Assembly: GCF_021173675.1 (NCBI RefSeq)
Contig: NZ_JAIHON010000031.1
Span: forward strand, 1 to 44,058
From: Streptomyces lincolnensis
Lineage (GTDB): Bacteria; Actinomycetota; Actinomycetes; Streptomycetales; Streptomycetaceae
Reading direction: 5' to 3'
DNA length: 44,058 nucleotides
This document shows, piece after piece, positions 31,822-40,438 of this stretch (positions are counted from its first letter, which is position 1; each line of letters starts with the position of its first letter). Both the position numbers and the translations under genes were made by a program. Below the pieces are notes generated by a model. It was given only the letters and a program-made list of their open reading frames with translations, was not told where the DNA came from and ran no database searches.

Positions 31822-33636
31822 CTACCGCGGCGGGGCGCCGGGCAGCCGCAGCGTGAAGACGCTGCCGGTGCCGGGTTCGCTCCGGGCGACGGCCGTGCCG
31901 CCGTGCGCGGCGACCAGGTGGCGGACGATCGGCAGGCCGAGACCGCTGCCTCCGGTACGGCGGCTGCGGGACTTCTCCGCGCGCCAGAACCGGTCGAAGG
32001 CGTGCGGCAGGTCCTGCGGCGCGATGCCGGTGCCGGTGTCGGCGACCTCCAGCAGCACGTCGTCGCCGTCACGGCGTGCGGACAGGGTGACCGTGCCGTC
32101 GGCGGGGGTGTGGCGCAGCGCGTTGGAGACCAGGTTGCCGAGGGCCTGGCGCATGCGCACCGGGTCGGCGTCCAGCCACGGTCCGCCCTCCACCGTCGTC
32201 TCCAGGACGACTCCCGCCGCGTCGGCGGCGACGCGGTGGGCGGCGGCCACCTGGTCGAACAGGTCCGCGCAGCGCACCGGCTCCCGGTGCAGCCGCAGGG
32301 TGCCGGCGTCGGCGTCCGCGAGGTCGCGCAGGTCGTCGATGACACGCTGGAGCACCAGGGCCTCGTCGTGCAGGGCGGCGAGCAGGGCCGGGTCGGGGTC
32401 GACGACGCCGTCCCGGGTGACCTCCAGCCAGCCGCGGATGTTGGTGAGCGGGCTGCGCAGTTCGTGGGCGATGTCGCTGACCATGGCCCGGCGCTGGGAC
32501 TCCAGGCGTTCCCGGCGTTCGGTGTGGGCGTTGAAGGCCGCGGCCAGGATGCCGGTCTCGTCGCGGGTGGTGACGGGGACGCGCACATGCCGCTCGGGCG
32601 GCTGCCGGGCCGCCTCCGTCAGGGCGCGCAGGGGCCGTACCAGCCGGGTGGCGACGACCGCCGTGACGGCGACGGTGACGGCGAGGACGAGCCCGGCGGC
32701 GCCGACGACCTTGGCCTTGTTGGCCGGTGACATGTCGAACCGGACGGCGGGGGTGTCCCCGCCGCCCAGGAACAGGTGGGCGGCGGGGGCGACGTACGGG
32801 TCGAGCTGGACGCGCCGGGCCCGGTCGAGGCAGGACCGGGCGGCGCGCCTGACGTCGGAATCCGCCTTGGCGAGTGTGACGGGGTAGCTCGCACCCCGCG
32901 CGGCGGGGGTGGAGTCCACTCCCAGGTACAGCGGCGCGGCGGGGTCCATTCCGGCCCGGAGCAGACATGTCCCGGCGAGCTTCTCCAGCTCGGTCAGCGC
33001 CTTCCTCTCGGTGGGCGTCGGTGTGTTGAACAAGCCGTCGGCGCAGGCGTCGGGCACGTACGCGGGGTCGCCGGTGCCGTCCGCCTCGGTGAGGACCGGG
33101 CGGCCGCTCGGGGTGCCGGTCAGGCGCAGGTCGATGCCGTGGCGGGCGAAGCAGCGCTGCCGGGCCCGGGCCAGTGCCCCGACCTTGGCGCGTTCGGTCT
33201 CCGTCAGCCGGTACGGGCCCACCGCGCGGGGGTCCGTGCCGCCGAGCTGGGCGCCGCGCTCGCTGTAGGTGTCGACGCGCAGCGGGTCGACGGTGGCGGC
33301 GGCGCTCACCGGCAGGGCGGTGCCGCGCGGCGCGGAGTCGGCGATCGGTCTGCGGTCGGCGGTGGTCAGGGCGATCCGGCGGCCGGTCTTCTCGGACAAC
33401 TCCCGTACGGTGTCCTGCACTCCGCTCCAGTCGGGGTGGGCCGCGGCGTAACCGCTGAGCCGGGCGAGGACGTCCATGTCGTCGGCGAGCACCTGTCCCT
33501 GTTCCTCCCGCAGCGCGCGGGTGGTGGTCTCCACCGCGAGCCAGGCGGTGGCCGCGACGGAGCACACGGCGATCAGCCCCGAGGCGATCAGCAGCCGGAC
33601 CAGCAGGCGTTTGCGCAGCGGTATGCGGGCGCTCAT
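31822..33636 (-). CDS. Two-component sensor histidine kinase
   Basis: A 604-residue membrane kinase. TM1 is at about 12-35, an extracellular sensor of 270 residues follows (36-307), TM2 is at 308-329, HAMP at 330-380, HisKA with phospho-acceptor His391 (DIAHELRSPL), and HATPase_c with N box NLVSNALRHTP, G1 DTGTGIAP and G2 GGSGLGLPIV. The sensor has four cysteines (Cys162, 198, 224, 269), which could form two disulfides outside the cell. No known sensor fold is recognised. The ATG overlaps the stop of the response-regulator gene (ATGA), so they are coupled. The nearby L,D-transpeptidase points to cell-wall signals, by inference. Confidence 0.92.
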   Translation of the reverse strand: MSARIPLRKRLLVRLLIASGLIAVCSVAATAWLAVETTTRALREEQGQVLADDMDVLARLSGYAAAHPDWSGVQDTVRELSEKTGRRIALTTADRRPIADSAPRGTALPVSAAATVDPLRVDTYSERGAQLGGTDPRAVGPYRLTETERAKVGALARARQRCFARHGIDLRLTGTPSGRPVLTEADGTGDPAYVPDACADGLFNTPTPTERKALTELEKLAGTCLLRAGMDPAAPLYLGVDSTPAARGASYPVTLAKADSDVRRAARSCLDRARRVQLDPYVAPAAHLFLGGGDTPAVRFDMSPANKAKVVGAAGLVLAVTVAVTAVVATRLVRPLRALTEAARQPPERHVRVPVTTRDETGILAAAFNAHTERRERLESQRRAMVSDIAHELRSPLTNIRGWLEVTRDGVVDPDPALLAALHDEALVLQRVIDDLRDLADADAGTLRLHREPVRCADLFDQVAAAHRVAADAAGVVLETTVEGGPWLDADPVRMRQALGNLVSNALRHTPADGTVTLSARRDGDDVLLEVADTGTGIAPQDLPHAFDRFWRAEKSRSRRTGGSGLGLPIVRHLVAAHGGTAVARSEPGTGSVFTLRLPGAPPR

Positions 33637-34325
33637 CCGCGGCCGCCGCTGAGCTTGTAGCCGACCCCGAAGACGGTCAGCAGCCGGACCGGTCGGCGCG
33701 GGTCGGCCTCCGTCTTGCGGCGCAGGTTCATGATGTGGACGTCCACGGCCCGTTCGGTGGAGGCGCGGTCGGTGCCCCGGGTGATCTCCAGCAACTGCCG
33801 CCGGGAGAACACCCGTTCCGGTTCGGCGGCCATGGCCAGCAGGATCTCGAACTCGGCCGGTGTGCACTCCACCGGTCTGCCCTCGCAGACCACCTCGTGC
33901 CGTACCGGATCCACGGCGATGCCCCCGGCGCGCACGACGGGGTCGTCCGGGCGGTCGGCGCGCCCGCTGCGGCGCAGCACCGTGCGGATGCGGGCCATCA
34001 GCTCGCGCGGGCTGTAGGGCTTGGTCATGTAGTCGTCCGCGCCCAGTTCCAGGCCGCGCAGGACATCGTCCTCGGCGGTGCGGGCGGTGAGCATCAGGAC
34101 GGGCAGGTCGTCCTCCCGGCGCAGCGCGCGGCACACGTCGAAGCCGTCGATCACCGGCAGCATCAGGTCCAGGACCACGAGGTCCGGGCGTCGGCGGCGG
34201 GCCGCGTCCAGGGCGGCCCGGCCGTCGTGGACCACGGTGGCTGTGTGGCCCTCCGCCAGCAGGGAGCGGCGGATCAGTTCGGCCTGCATCGCGTCGTCCT
34301 CGGCGACCAGCACATGTGCGCACAC
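33633..34325 (-). CDS. OmpR/PhoB-family response regulator
   Basis: A 230-residue regulator: receiver domain 1-118 with the acidic pair Glu9-Asp10-Asp11, phospho-acceptor Asp53 (VVLDLMLP), and Lys102 (TKPYSP), then a winged helix at 130-230 (CTPAEFEILLAMAAEP, TERAVDVHIMNLRRK, VRLLTVFGVGYKL). GTG 34325 has AGGA nine bases upstream; GTG 34313 is also possible and would drop four residues. It precedes the kinase gene with a four-base overlap. It lies 71 bases downstream of the L,D-transpeptidase gene on the same strand, and a small hairpin occupies that gap. Confidence 0.92.
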   Translation of the reverse strand: MCAHVLVAEDDAMQAELIRRSLLAEGHTATVVHDGRAALDAARRRRPDLVVLDLMLPVIDGFDVCRALRREDDLPVLMLTARTAEDDVLRGLELGADDYMTKPYSPRELMARIRTVLRRSGRADRPDDPVVRAGGIAVDPVRHEVVCEGRPVECTPAEFEILLAMAAEPERVFSRRQLLEITRGTDRASTERAVDVHIMNLRRKTEADPRRPVRLLTVFGVGYKLSGGRG

Positions 34326-34348
34326 GCGGCGGATCCTAAGCGGTTCGG

Positions 34349-34364
34349 GAGTCCGAGGGGACTC
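34349..34364 (-). terminator. Small hairpin between L,D-transpeptidase and regulator genes
   Basis: GAGTCC (34349-34354) pairs with GGACTC (34359-34364) around GAGG. A competing stem CCGAG/CTCGG overlaps it. Weak; it may reduce readthrough from the transpeptidase gene into the two-component genes. Confidence 0.3.
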
Positions 34365-34396
34365 GGCGGACAGGGACGGACTCGGCAGCCGGGGGC

Positions 34397-35155
34397 TCAG
34401 CGGGCCAGGGACTCGGCGTCGCCCATGACGACCACGGGGTGCCGGGCCGGGTCCAGCGCCAGCAGCAGCGCGCGCATGTGCTCCTTCGCGAGGCTGACAC
34501 AGCCCTGGGTCGGGCCGTCGTGGTCGACGTGCAGCCAGATGCCCCCGCCGCGGCTCGCGCCGAGCGGACGCGTCCAGTCCAGGGGGGACGTTCCGGGCTT
34601 GCGGTTGTAGTCGATGGCGATCACGTAGTCGAAGGACCCGGCCAGCGGTTCGCCCTCGAAGCCGGTGCCGGTGGCGGTGAACCCGCCGGAGCGGTCGTAC
34701 GGCAGCCGGGTGCCGGGGTCGCGGAGGCGGCCGCCGGCGTCGCTGAGGGTGTAGACGCCTATGGGTGAGCGCAGGTCGCCGACGCGGTGGTGGTCGGTCC
34801 AGCCGCGCAGCGCGTTGTGCGCGGGCCAGGTCTGGCCGGCCTGCCAGCCGGTGGCGGTGCGCTCGTGGAGCACGACCGTGGACAGCGGCGAGTCCTTGCC
34901 GCGGCCGGTGACGACGACGGCCTGCCGGGCTCGGGAGGGCACCTGCGCGAGGGTCTTCGGGCCCAGGCCCGGCAGGTCGCGCGGTGCCGTCCGGGCGGAG
35001 ACGGCGGGTGCGGGCGGCGGGGTGCTCGTCGTGGGGGCACTCGTCGTCGGGGCGGTCTCGGAGCGGTGCTCGGAGACCGCCGCCGCGCCGCCACCGCATC
35101 CGGTCAGGAGCAGGGACGCGGCCAGCAGCGCGGCGGGAGGTGTGCGTCTGATCAT
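34397..35155 (-). CDS. YkuD-type L,D-transpeptidase lipoprotein
   Basis: A 252-residue exported protein. Residues 1-19 are a lipoprotein signal with the lipobox LLTGC, so Cys20 is the likely lipidated residue. Residues 20-65 are a Thr/Pro/Ala linker, and the YkuD-like catalytic domain follows, ending in GGGIWLHVDHDGPTQGCVSL with the catalytic Cys and a nearby His. The motif TQGCVS replaces the usual SHGCIR/M, a known variant in actinobacterial proteins annotated as L,D-transpeptidase. It would cross-link peptidoglycan 3-3 or attach proteins. ATG 35155 has AGGG eight bases upstream; GTG 35176 would precede the signal oddly. Transcribed toward the two-component genes. Confidence 0.85.
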   Translation of the reverse strand: MIRRTPPAALLAASLLLTGCGGGAAAVSEHRSETAPTTSAPTTSTPPPAPAVSARTAPRDLPGLGPKTLAQVPSRARQAVVVTGRGKDSPLSTVVLHERTATGWQAGQTWPAHNALRGWTDHHRVGDLRSPIGVYTLSDAGGRLRDPGTRLPYDRSGGFTATGTGFEGEPLAGSFDYVIAIDYNRKPGTSPLDWTRPLGASRGGGIWLHVDHDGPTQGCVSLAKEHMRALLLALDPARHPVVVMGDAESLAR

Positions 35156-35228
35156 GGTCTGAACCCTGACCGACACTTGTGAGGAACTCGTCAGGTTCCA
35201 GGGCCTGTTCGTTTCCCCGTCACCGCGG

Positions 35229-36623
35229 TCAGGGGGTGCTCGGGGTGCTGGGCTTGCCCTGGGTGTACAGCCAGGTGTGGAGCAGGGCGTCCAGGTCCTT
35301 GCCCGACACGCGTTCGGCGAGGCGGACGAACTGGGCGGTGGTGGCGTGCCCGTAGCGGTGTGCGTCCGCCCAGGCGCGCAGGATCCGGAAGAACGCCCGG
35401 TCCCCGACGGCCGTGCGCAGGGCGTGCAGGGTCATCGCGCCCCGGGCGTAGACGGGGGTGCCGAAGATGTTGGCGCCGCTGCCGGGGTCACCGGGCGGGA
35501 AGGCCCACAGGTCGTCGCTCGCGGGGCGGGCGTGGAGGTCGTCGAAGGTCTTCTGGGCGCTGTCGCCGCCGTGCTGCTCGTCGTAGAGCCACTCGGTGTA
35601 GACCGCGAAGCCCTCGTTGAGCCAGATGTCCTTCCAGGAGGTGAGGGTGACGGAGTCTCCGAACCACTGGTGGGCGCTCTCGTGGACGAGCGTGCTCAGG
35701 TCGGGCGCGGCGGAGTAGACCGGGCGGGACTGGGTCTCCAGGGCGTAGCCCACGTTCGGGGCCCGGTCCACGATGGAGCCGGCGGCCCGGAAGGGGTAGG
35801 GCCCGAAGAGCTTGCTCTCCCACTCCAGCACGGACGGCAGCTGCTTCAGAACGGGCGCCGCCGCCTTCGCCTCGCGGGGATCGACGGCGTCGTACACCTG
35901 GATGCCGTCGCGGGTGGTGTACCGCGTGGTCTTGAACGTGCCGACGGTCGCCGTGGCCAGGTAGGCGGCCATGGGCTCGCTCTGCCGCCAGCGGAAGGTG
36001 GTCCGTCCGTTCCGGGTGTGTTCGCCGAGGAGGACGCCGTTGGCGACGGCCGTCTTCCCCTTGGGCACGGTGAGGGTGAAGTCGTACGACGCCTTGTCCG
36101 TGGGGTGGCTGTTCGCGGGGAACCAGGTCATGGCGCCCTGCGGCTCGCCGGCCACGAAGGCGCCGTCGTCGGTGGGGATCCAGCCGTCGAGCGAGCCGTC
36201 CGGGTCGGTGACCGGCTTCGGGGTGCCGGAGTAGGTGACGGTGACCTGGAACCACTGGCCCTCGTGCAGGGCGCGGCGCGGGGTGACGACGAGTTCCTGG
36301 CCGTCGCGCCGGTGCTCCGCCTTGACGTGGTCGACGGTGAGACCGGTGACCTTCAGACCGCTCAGGTCGAGGTCGAAGCGGGTCAGGCGCTGGGTGGCGC
36401 GGGCGGTGAGGACGGCCTTGCCCGCCAGGTGGCGGCTGCCCGGGTCGTAACGGAGTGTCAGGTCGTAGTGGCCGACGTCGTAGCCGCCGTTGCCGGAGAG
36501 CGGGAAGTAGGGGTCGCCGACTCCGGGCGAGCCCGCCGACGGGGGTGCGGCGGCCCCGAGCAGGGCGGCGAGGACGACGGGGGTGGTGGCGAGAACGAAG
36601 GTGCGTCTGACGGCCTTCGGCAC
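35229..36623 (-). CDS. Secreted M1-family zinc metallopeptidase
   Basis: A 464-residue aminopeptidase-N-like enzyme. Residues 1-31 are a Sec signal peptide (RRTFVLATTPVVLAALLGAAAPPSAG). The first domain (about 45-230) is the beta-sandwich of M1 enzymes, and the thermolysin-like domain holds the zinc motif HESAHQWFG near residue 311 and the downstream WLNEGFAVY Glu ligand 19 residues later. The GAMEN exopeptidase motif is not seen; its place has NVGYALETQ, so N-terminal recognition may differ. It lacks the long C-terminal helical domain of full M1 enzymes, typical of a subgroup in Streptomyces. GTG 36623 has AGGAG five bases upstream. It lies 73 bases upstream of the transpeptidase gene. Confidence 0.9.
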   Translation of the reverse strand: MPKAVRRTFVLATTPVVLAALLGAAAPPSAGSPGVGDPYFPLSGNGGYDVGHYDLTLRYDPGSRHLAGKAVLTARATQRLTRFDLDLSGLKVTGLTVDHVKAEHRRDGQELVVTPRRALHEGQWFQVTVTYSGTPKPVTDPDGSLDGWIPTDDGAFVAGEPQGAMTWFPANSHPTDKASYDFTLTVPKGKTAVANGVLLGEHTRNGRTTFRWRQSEPMAAYLATATVGTFKTTRYTTRDGIQVYDAVDPREAKAAAPVLKQLPSVLEWESKLFGPYPFRAAGSIVDRAPNVGYALETQSRPVYSAAPDLSTLVHESAHQWFGDSVTLTSWKDIWLNEGFAVYTEWLYDEQHGGDSAQKTFDDLHARPASDDLWAFPPGDPGSGANIFGTPVYARGAMTLHALRTAVGDRAFFRILRAWADAHRYGHATTAQFVRLAERVSGKDLDALLHTWLYTQGKPSTPSTP

Positions 36624-36798
36624 GTGTGCTCCTACAGGGGGTGGGGGGGGTGAGCGACGGCCTCACCCTAGATCCCGCCCGTCCGCGTCTCGACCATGAT
36701 CAGGTCAAGTCCCATGGTCAGGTCACGTCGCGGCGCTGTCCGCGCTGTCCCGCGCAGTACGCTCCCGGCACCACTGCCGCCCTGCAGAAAGGCCCGCC

Positions 36799-37152
36799 GT
36801 GAGCATTCGCGTCCGTCGCGTGTACGAGCCGCCCGAGCCCGGGGACGGCGTGCGTGTCCTGGTCGACCGGCTGTGGCCGCGCGGCCTGTCCAAGGACGCG
36901 GCCCGGGTGGACGAGTGGCCCAAGGCGCTCACCCCGTCGACCGAGCTGCGCCGCTGGTATCACGCGGGCGAGGGGTCCTACGAGGAGTTCGCGGAGCGGT
37001 ACGAGGCGGAGCTCGGCGCTCCTGAGGCGTCCGGACTCCTCGACCACGTACGGGAGTTGGCGCGAGCCGGTGACGTGACCCTGCTGACCGCGTCGAAGAC
37101 GCCGGAGCAGAGTCACGCCACCGTGCTGGTCCGCCTTCTGAAGGGCGGCTGA
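36799..37152 (+). CDS. DUF488 (YeaO-type) protein
   Basis: A 117-residue protein of the DUF488/YeaO family. It has VRRVYEPPEPGDGVRVLVDRLWPRGLSK at the N-terminus, the conserved WYHAG and EFAERYEAEL helices, and VTLLTASKTPEQSHATVL near the end. The function is undetermined; the fold is related to Rossmann-like nucleases in some reports. GTG 36799 follows AAAGG by seven bases. Two direct repeats of TGRTCAGGTCA type (about 36696-36727) lie in its promoter region. Converges with the FAD-dehydrogenase gene only six bases away. Confidence 0.88.
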   Translation: MSIRVRRVYEPPEPGDGVRVLVDRLWPRGLSKDAARVDEWPKALTPSTELRRWYHAGEGSYEEFAERYEAELGAPEASGLLDHVRELARAGDVTLLTASKTPEQSHATVLVRLLKGG

Positions 37153-37158
37153 GCCCGC

Positions 37159-38832
37159 TCAGCCGGTCTGCCGTGCCGCCGCCCGGCCCGCCGCCCGGCC
37201 GGAGAAGAGACAGCCGCCTAGGAAGGTGCCCTCCAGCGCGTTGTAGCCGTGGACGCCACCGCCGCCGAATCCGGCGACCTCGCCCGCGGCGTAGAGACCG
37301 TCGAGCGGCTCGCCGTCGGTGCCGAGGGCGCGGGAGTCCAGGTCGGTCTGGATCCCGCCGAGGGTCTTGCGGGTCAGGGTGTGCAGCTTGACGCCGATCA
37401 GGGGTCCGGCCGCCGGGTCGAGGATGCGGTGCGGGGTGGCGACGCGGCCGAGGCGGTCGCCGATGTAGCGGCGGGCGTTGCGGATGCCCTGTACCTGGGC
37501 GTCCTTGCTGTAGGCGTTGGCGATCTGGAGGTCGCGGGCCTCGATCTGGCGGCGGATCCCGGCCGCGTCGAGCAGTGCCTTGTCGGTCAACTCGTTCATC
37601 TTCTCCACGAGTTGCTCCAGGTTCGGCGCGGTCACGAAGTCCGCGCCCTTGCGCAGGAAGGCGTCGACCGGTCCGGGGGCGCCCTTGCCGAGGATGCGCT
37701 CCTTGAGGAAGCCGGCGCGGTCCTTGGCGGTGATGTCGGGGTTCTGCTCGGAGCCGGAGAGCGCGAACTCCTTCTCGATGATCTTCTGGGTGAGGATGAA
37801 CCAGGAGTGGTCGTGGTCCGCGATGTCCTCGGTGGTGCGCAGGTACTTGAGGGTGCTGAGGGTGTCGTAGCCGGGCAGGCAGGGTTCGGGCAGGCGGCGG
37901 CCGAGGGCGTCGAACCACATCGAGGACGGGCCGGGCAGGATGCGGATGCCGTGGCCGGGCCAGATCGGGTCCCAGTTCTGAAGGCCCTCGGTGTAGTGCC
38001 ACATGCGGTCGCGGTTGACCAGGCGCACCCCGGCCTCCGCGCTGATGTCGAGCATCCGGCCGTCGACGTAGGCGGGGACACCGGTGACCATCTCGGCGGG
38101 CGGGGTGCCGAGGCGCTCGGGCCAGTAGCGGCGGACGATCTCGTGGTTGGCGCCGATGCCGCCGGTGGTGACGATCACGGCCTTGGCGGTGAGCTCGAAG
38201 TCGCCGACGCGGTCGCGGTTGGAGGCGACACCACGGGGTGAGCGGTCCTCGGCCAGGACGGTGCCGCGCACCCCGCGCGCCGCGCCCTCCTCCACGACCA
38301 GCTCGTCCACCCGGTGGCGGTGGTGGAAGGTCAGCAGCCCGTCGCGCGAGGCCTGCTTGGCGTACTCGACGAAGGGCTCCACGACACCGGTGCCGGTCCC
38401 CCAGGCCACATGGAAGCGGGGCACGGAGTTGCCGTGGCCGTGGGCGGTCAGGTCGCCGCGCTCGGCCCAGCCGACGGTGGGCAGGAACTTGATGCCGTGC
38501 CCCTCCAGCCAGGACCGCTTCTCCCCGGCCGCGAACTCGACGTAGGCGCGCGCCCAGCGCACCGCCCAGGAGTCCTCGTCCTCGATCCGGTCGAACCGTG
38601 CGCTGCCCTGCCAGTCGTTCCAGGCGAGGTCGAAGGAGTCCTTGATCCCGAGGCGGCGCTGCTCCTGGGAGTCGACGAGGAACAGGCCGCCGAAGGACCA
38701 GAAGGCCTGTCCGCCGAGGTTGGCGGCGTTCTCCTGGTCCACCAGCGCGACCCGGCGGCCCCTGCTGGTCAGCTCGTGTGCGGCGACCAGGCCCGCGAGC
38801 CCCGCTCCGACGACGATGACGTCGGCATCCAT
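37159..38832 (-). CDS. FAD-dependent dehydrogenase (fumarate-reductase/ketosteroid-dehydrogenase fold)
   Basis: A 557-residue flavoprotein. The N-terminal FAD motif VIVVGAGLAGLVAAHEL is at residues 5-21, and the C-terminus has the second FAD contact GLYAAGEVAGFGGGGVHGYNALEG. The middle is the mobile cap of the fumarate reductase/KstD family (GGIGANHEIVRRYWPERLGTPP). It probably oxidises or reduces an alpha,beta C-C bond of an unknown ring or acid. ATG 38832 has AAGGGA nine bases upstream. It follows the TetR gene by 16 bases on the same strand, so the pair is one operon controlled by that regulator and its operator at 39489-39527. Confidence 0.88.
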   Translation of the reverse strand: MDADVIVVGAGLAGLVAAHELTSRGRRVALVDQENAANLGGQAFWSFGGLFLVDSQEQRRLGIKDSFDLAWNDWQGSARFDRIEDEDSWAVRWARAYVEFAAGEKRSWLEGHGIKFLPTVGWAERGDLTAHGHGNSVPRFHVAWGTGTGVVEPFVEYAKQASRDGLLTFHHRHRVDELVVEEGAARGVRGTVLAEDRSPRGVASNRDRVGDFELTAKAVIVTTGGIGANHEIVRRYWPERLGTPPAEMVTGVPAYVDGRMLDISAEAGVRLVNRDRMWHYTEGLQNWDPIWPGHGIRILPGPSSMWFDALGRRLPEPCLPGYDTLSTLKYLRTTEDIADHDHSWFILTQKIIEKEFALSGSEQNPDITAKDRAGFLKERILGKGAPGPVDAFLRKGADFVTAPNLEQLVEKMNELTDKALLDAAGIRRQIEARDLQIANAYSKDAQVQGIRNARRYIGDRLGRVATPHRILDPAAGPLIGVKLHTLTRKTLGGIQTDLDSRALGTDGEPLDGLYAAGEVAGFGGGGVHGYNALEGTFLGGCLFSGRAAGRAAARQTG

Positions 38833-38848
38833 GGCGACCGTCCCTTCC

Positions 38849-39475
38849 TCATACGGTTGTGTCGCTGCCGTCGGTGAGCAGCGCGGTGAGCAGTTGTTTG
38901 AGCCAGCCGCGGGCCCGGTCGACGTCGCCGTCCAGCAGCAGTTGGACGGTGACCCCGTCGTAGGCGGCGACCACCGCGTGGGCGGCGCCGTCGACGGAGC
39001 CGAGCACCGCGGGCAGGCGGGTGTGCCCCTGTGCCCGGGACAGCCGGTCCGCGATCGCCTGCCGCAGCCGCGTCCGGTGTTCGAGCAGGGTCCGGGCGAC
39101 CTCGGGTGCGCGGGCGGCGTGCACCAGGAAGTCGGTCTTGACCAGCAGCCAGTCCCGGTCCAGGAGCAGCACCTCGGTGACCCGGTCGACGGCGGCCGGC
39201 ACGTCAAGCCCCGGGCCGTCGACGGCGAGCACCCCGGCGACCTGCTCGGCGATCAGGTCGGCCCGCTGCCGGTACAGGGCGAAGAACAGCTCGTCCAGGC
39301 TGTCGAAGTTCGAGTAGAAGGCGCCCCGGCTGTAGCCGGCGGCCTCGCAGACCTCCTCGATGGAGACCCGTCCGAACCCCTTGGCGGCGAAGACCGCGAA
39401 GGCGGCGTCCAGCAGTTTGGCCCGCGTGCGGACGCGCCGCTTGGTGACGCGCCTGGTCGTCTGCTCCACCGCCAT
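38849..39475 (-). CDS. TetR-family regulator of the FAD-dehydrogenase operon
   Basis: A 208-residue repressor. The helix-turn-helix spans about 14-60 (RAKLLDAAFAVFAAKGFGRVSIEEV, GYSRGAFYSNFDSLDELF); the C-terminal helices (AARAPEVARTLLEHRTRLRQAI) form the ligand and dimer domain. It is the first gene of an operon with the FAD dehydrogenase, so it probably represses both by binding its own promoter, where a double palindrome sits 14 bases before its start codon. The ligand is likely the enzyme's substrate. Confidence 0.9.
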   Translation of the reverse strand: MAVEQTTRRVTKRRVRTRAKLLDAAFAVFAAKGFGRVSIEEVCEAAGYSRGAFYSNFDSLDELFFALYRQRADLIAEQVAGVLAVDGPGLDVPAAVDRVTEVLLLDRDWLLVKTDFLVHAARAPEVARTLLEHRTRLRQAIADRLSRAQGHTRLPAVLGSVDGAAHAVVAAYDGVTVQLLLDGDVDRARGWLKQLLTALLTDGSDTTV

Positions 39476-39488
39476 CTCCGGACCCCCG

Positions 39489-39527
39489 TTCGATACAGAA
39501 ATGTATCCGATACGGCGATGTATCGAA
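39489..39527. promoter_or_regulatory. Double palindromic TetR operator
   Basis: Two adjacent palindromes, GATACA-GAAA-TGTATC (39492-39507) and CGATAC-GGCGAT-GTATCG (39508-39525), are enclosed by an outer pair TTCGATACA (39489-39497) / TGTATCGAA (39519-39527). Spaced 12-14 bases before the TetR start, it is a near-certain binding site for one or two TetR dimers. It also lies 75 bases upstream of the divergent AlkB gene, which could be co-regulated. Confidence 0.8.
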
Positions 39528-39601
39528 AGCTAATAGGGGCGGCCGGAACCCGGCCCGGAATTAATGGGAACAGATTTTCGAATACGGGGTACGCTGGAGC
39601 C

Positions 39602-40228
39602 ATGAGCACGCACCTCCAGGCCTCCCTCTTCGACCAGACCGACCGGCTCCGGCTCGGCCCCCTCGACGGGATCCACCGGACCATGCTCGGATCCGGTGCT
39701 TGGATCGACGTCCTGCCGGGCTGGCTGAGCGGCTCGGACACGCTGTTCGAACACCTGGCCGCGGAGGTCCCGTGGCGCGCGGAGCGGCGGACCATGTACG
39801 ACCACGTCGTCGACGTGCCGCGACTGCTGGCGTTCTACGGCGCCGGGGACGCCCTGCCGCACCCGGCGCTGGACCGGGCGCGCGCGGCGCTGTCCGCGCA
39901 CTACGCCGAGGAACTGGGCGAGCCGTTCACCACGGCCGGACTGTGCTACTACCGCGACGGCCGGGACAGCGTGGCCTGGCACGGCGACCGGACCGGGCGG
40001 GGCGCCCGCCAGGACACCATGGTCGCGATCCTCTCCGTGGGAGCGCCCCGGGACCTGGCCCTGCGGCCGGTGCGCGGCGGCGACACCGTCCGACGGCCGC
40101 TGGGCCACGGCGACCTGATCGTGATGGGCGGCTCCTGCCAGCGGACCTGGGAGCACTGCGTACCGAAGACCACGCGTGCCGCGGGACCGCGCATCAGCAT
40201 CCAGTTCAGGCCGCACGGCGTGCGGTGA
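39602..40228 (+). CDS. alkB: AlkB-type 2-oxoglutarate/Fe(II) dioxygenase
   Basis: A 208-residue enzyme that oxidatively removes alkyl groups from DNA or RNA bases. The iron ligands are His127 and Asp129 (WHGDRTG) and His185 (WEHCVPK); Arg197 and Arg203 (RISIQFR) bind 2-oxoglutarate. TAGLCYYRDG at 111-120 is the nucleotide-recognition lid strand. ATG 39602 has GGAG only two bases before it, and TACGCT at 39590-39595 could be a -10 element, so the message may be leaderless. It is followed by a 13-bp hairpin at 40284. Divergent from the TetR gene. Confidence 0.92.
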   Translation: MSTHLQASLFDQTDRLRLGPLDGIHRTMLGSGAWIDVLPGWLSGSDTLFEHLAAEVPWRAERRTMYDHVVDVPRLLAFYGAGDALPHPALDRARAALSAHYAEELGEPFTTAGLCYYRDGRDSVAWHGDRTGRGARQDTMVAILSVGAPRDLALRPVRGGDTVRRPLGHGDLIVMGGSCQRTWEHCVPKTTRAAGPRISIQFRPHGVR

Positions 40229-40283
40229 CACCTCGGGCGGCGTGCGCCGGGGCGGAGAGGCGGCCGCTTCGGACGTGCGCGGG

Positions 40284-40316
40284 GGCTGCCTCCGGCGGAC
40301 GGTGCCGGAGGCAGCC
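40284..40316 (+). terminator. Strong hairpin terminator after alkB
   Basis: GGCTGCCTCCGGC (40284-40296) and GCCGGAGGCAGCC (40304-40316) form a perfect 13-bp stem with the loop GGACGGT, 55 bases past the alkB stop; TCGTT follows. The rest of 40229-40438 shows no gene. Confidence 0.75.
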
Positions 40317-40438
40317 TCGTTCCTCGCGGAACCCCGCCCTCCCCCTGTCCGGCGCGTGACCGGACCCGACGGCTCCGTCGCCCTCCCGGTCTGCTTTGCT
40401 GGGTCCGTCGGGCGGGGAACTCACAGTGCGGGGCGATC

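Noticed and set aside
39581..39595. SigB-type promoter for alkB at GGGTAC (39587-39592)
   Set aside because: No GNNT lies 14-16 bases upstream; the -35 position reads differently. A vegetative -10 TACGCT is as likely.
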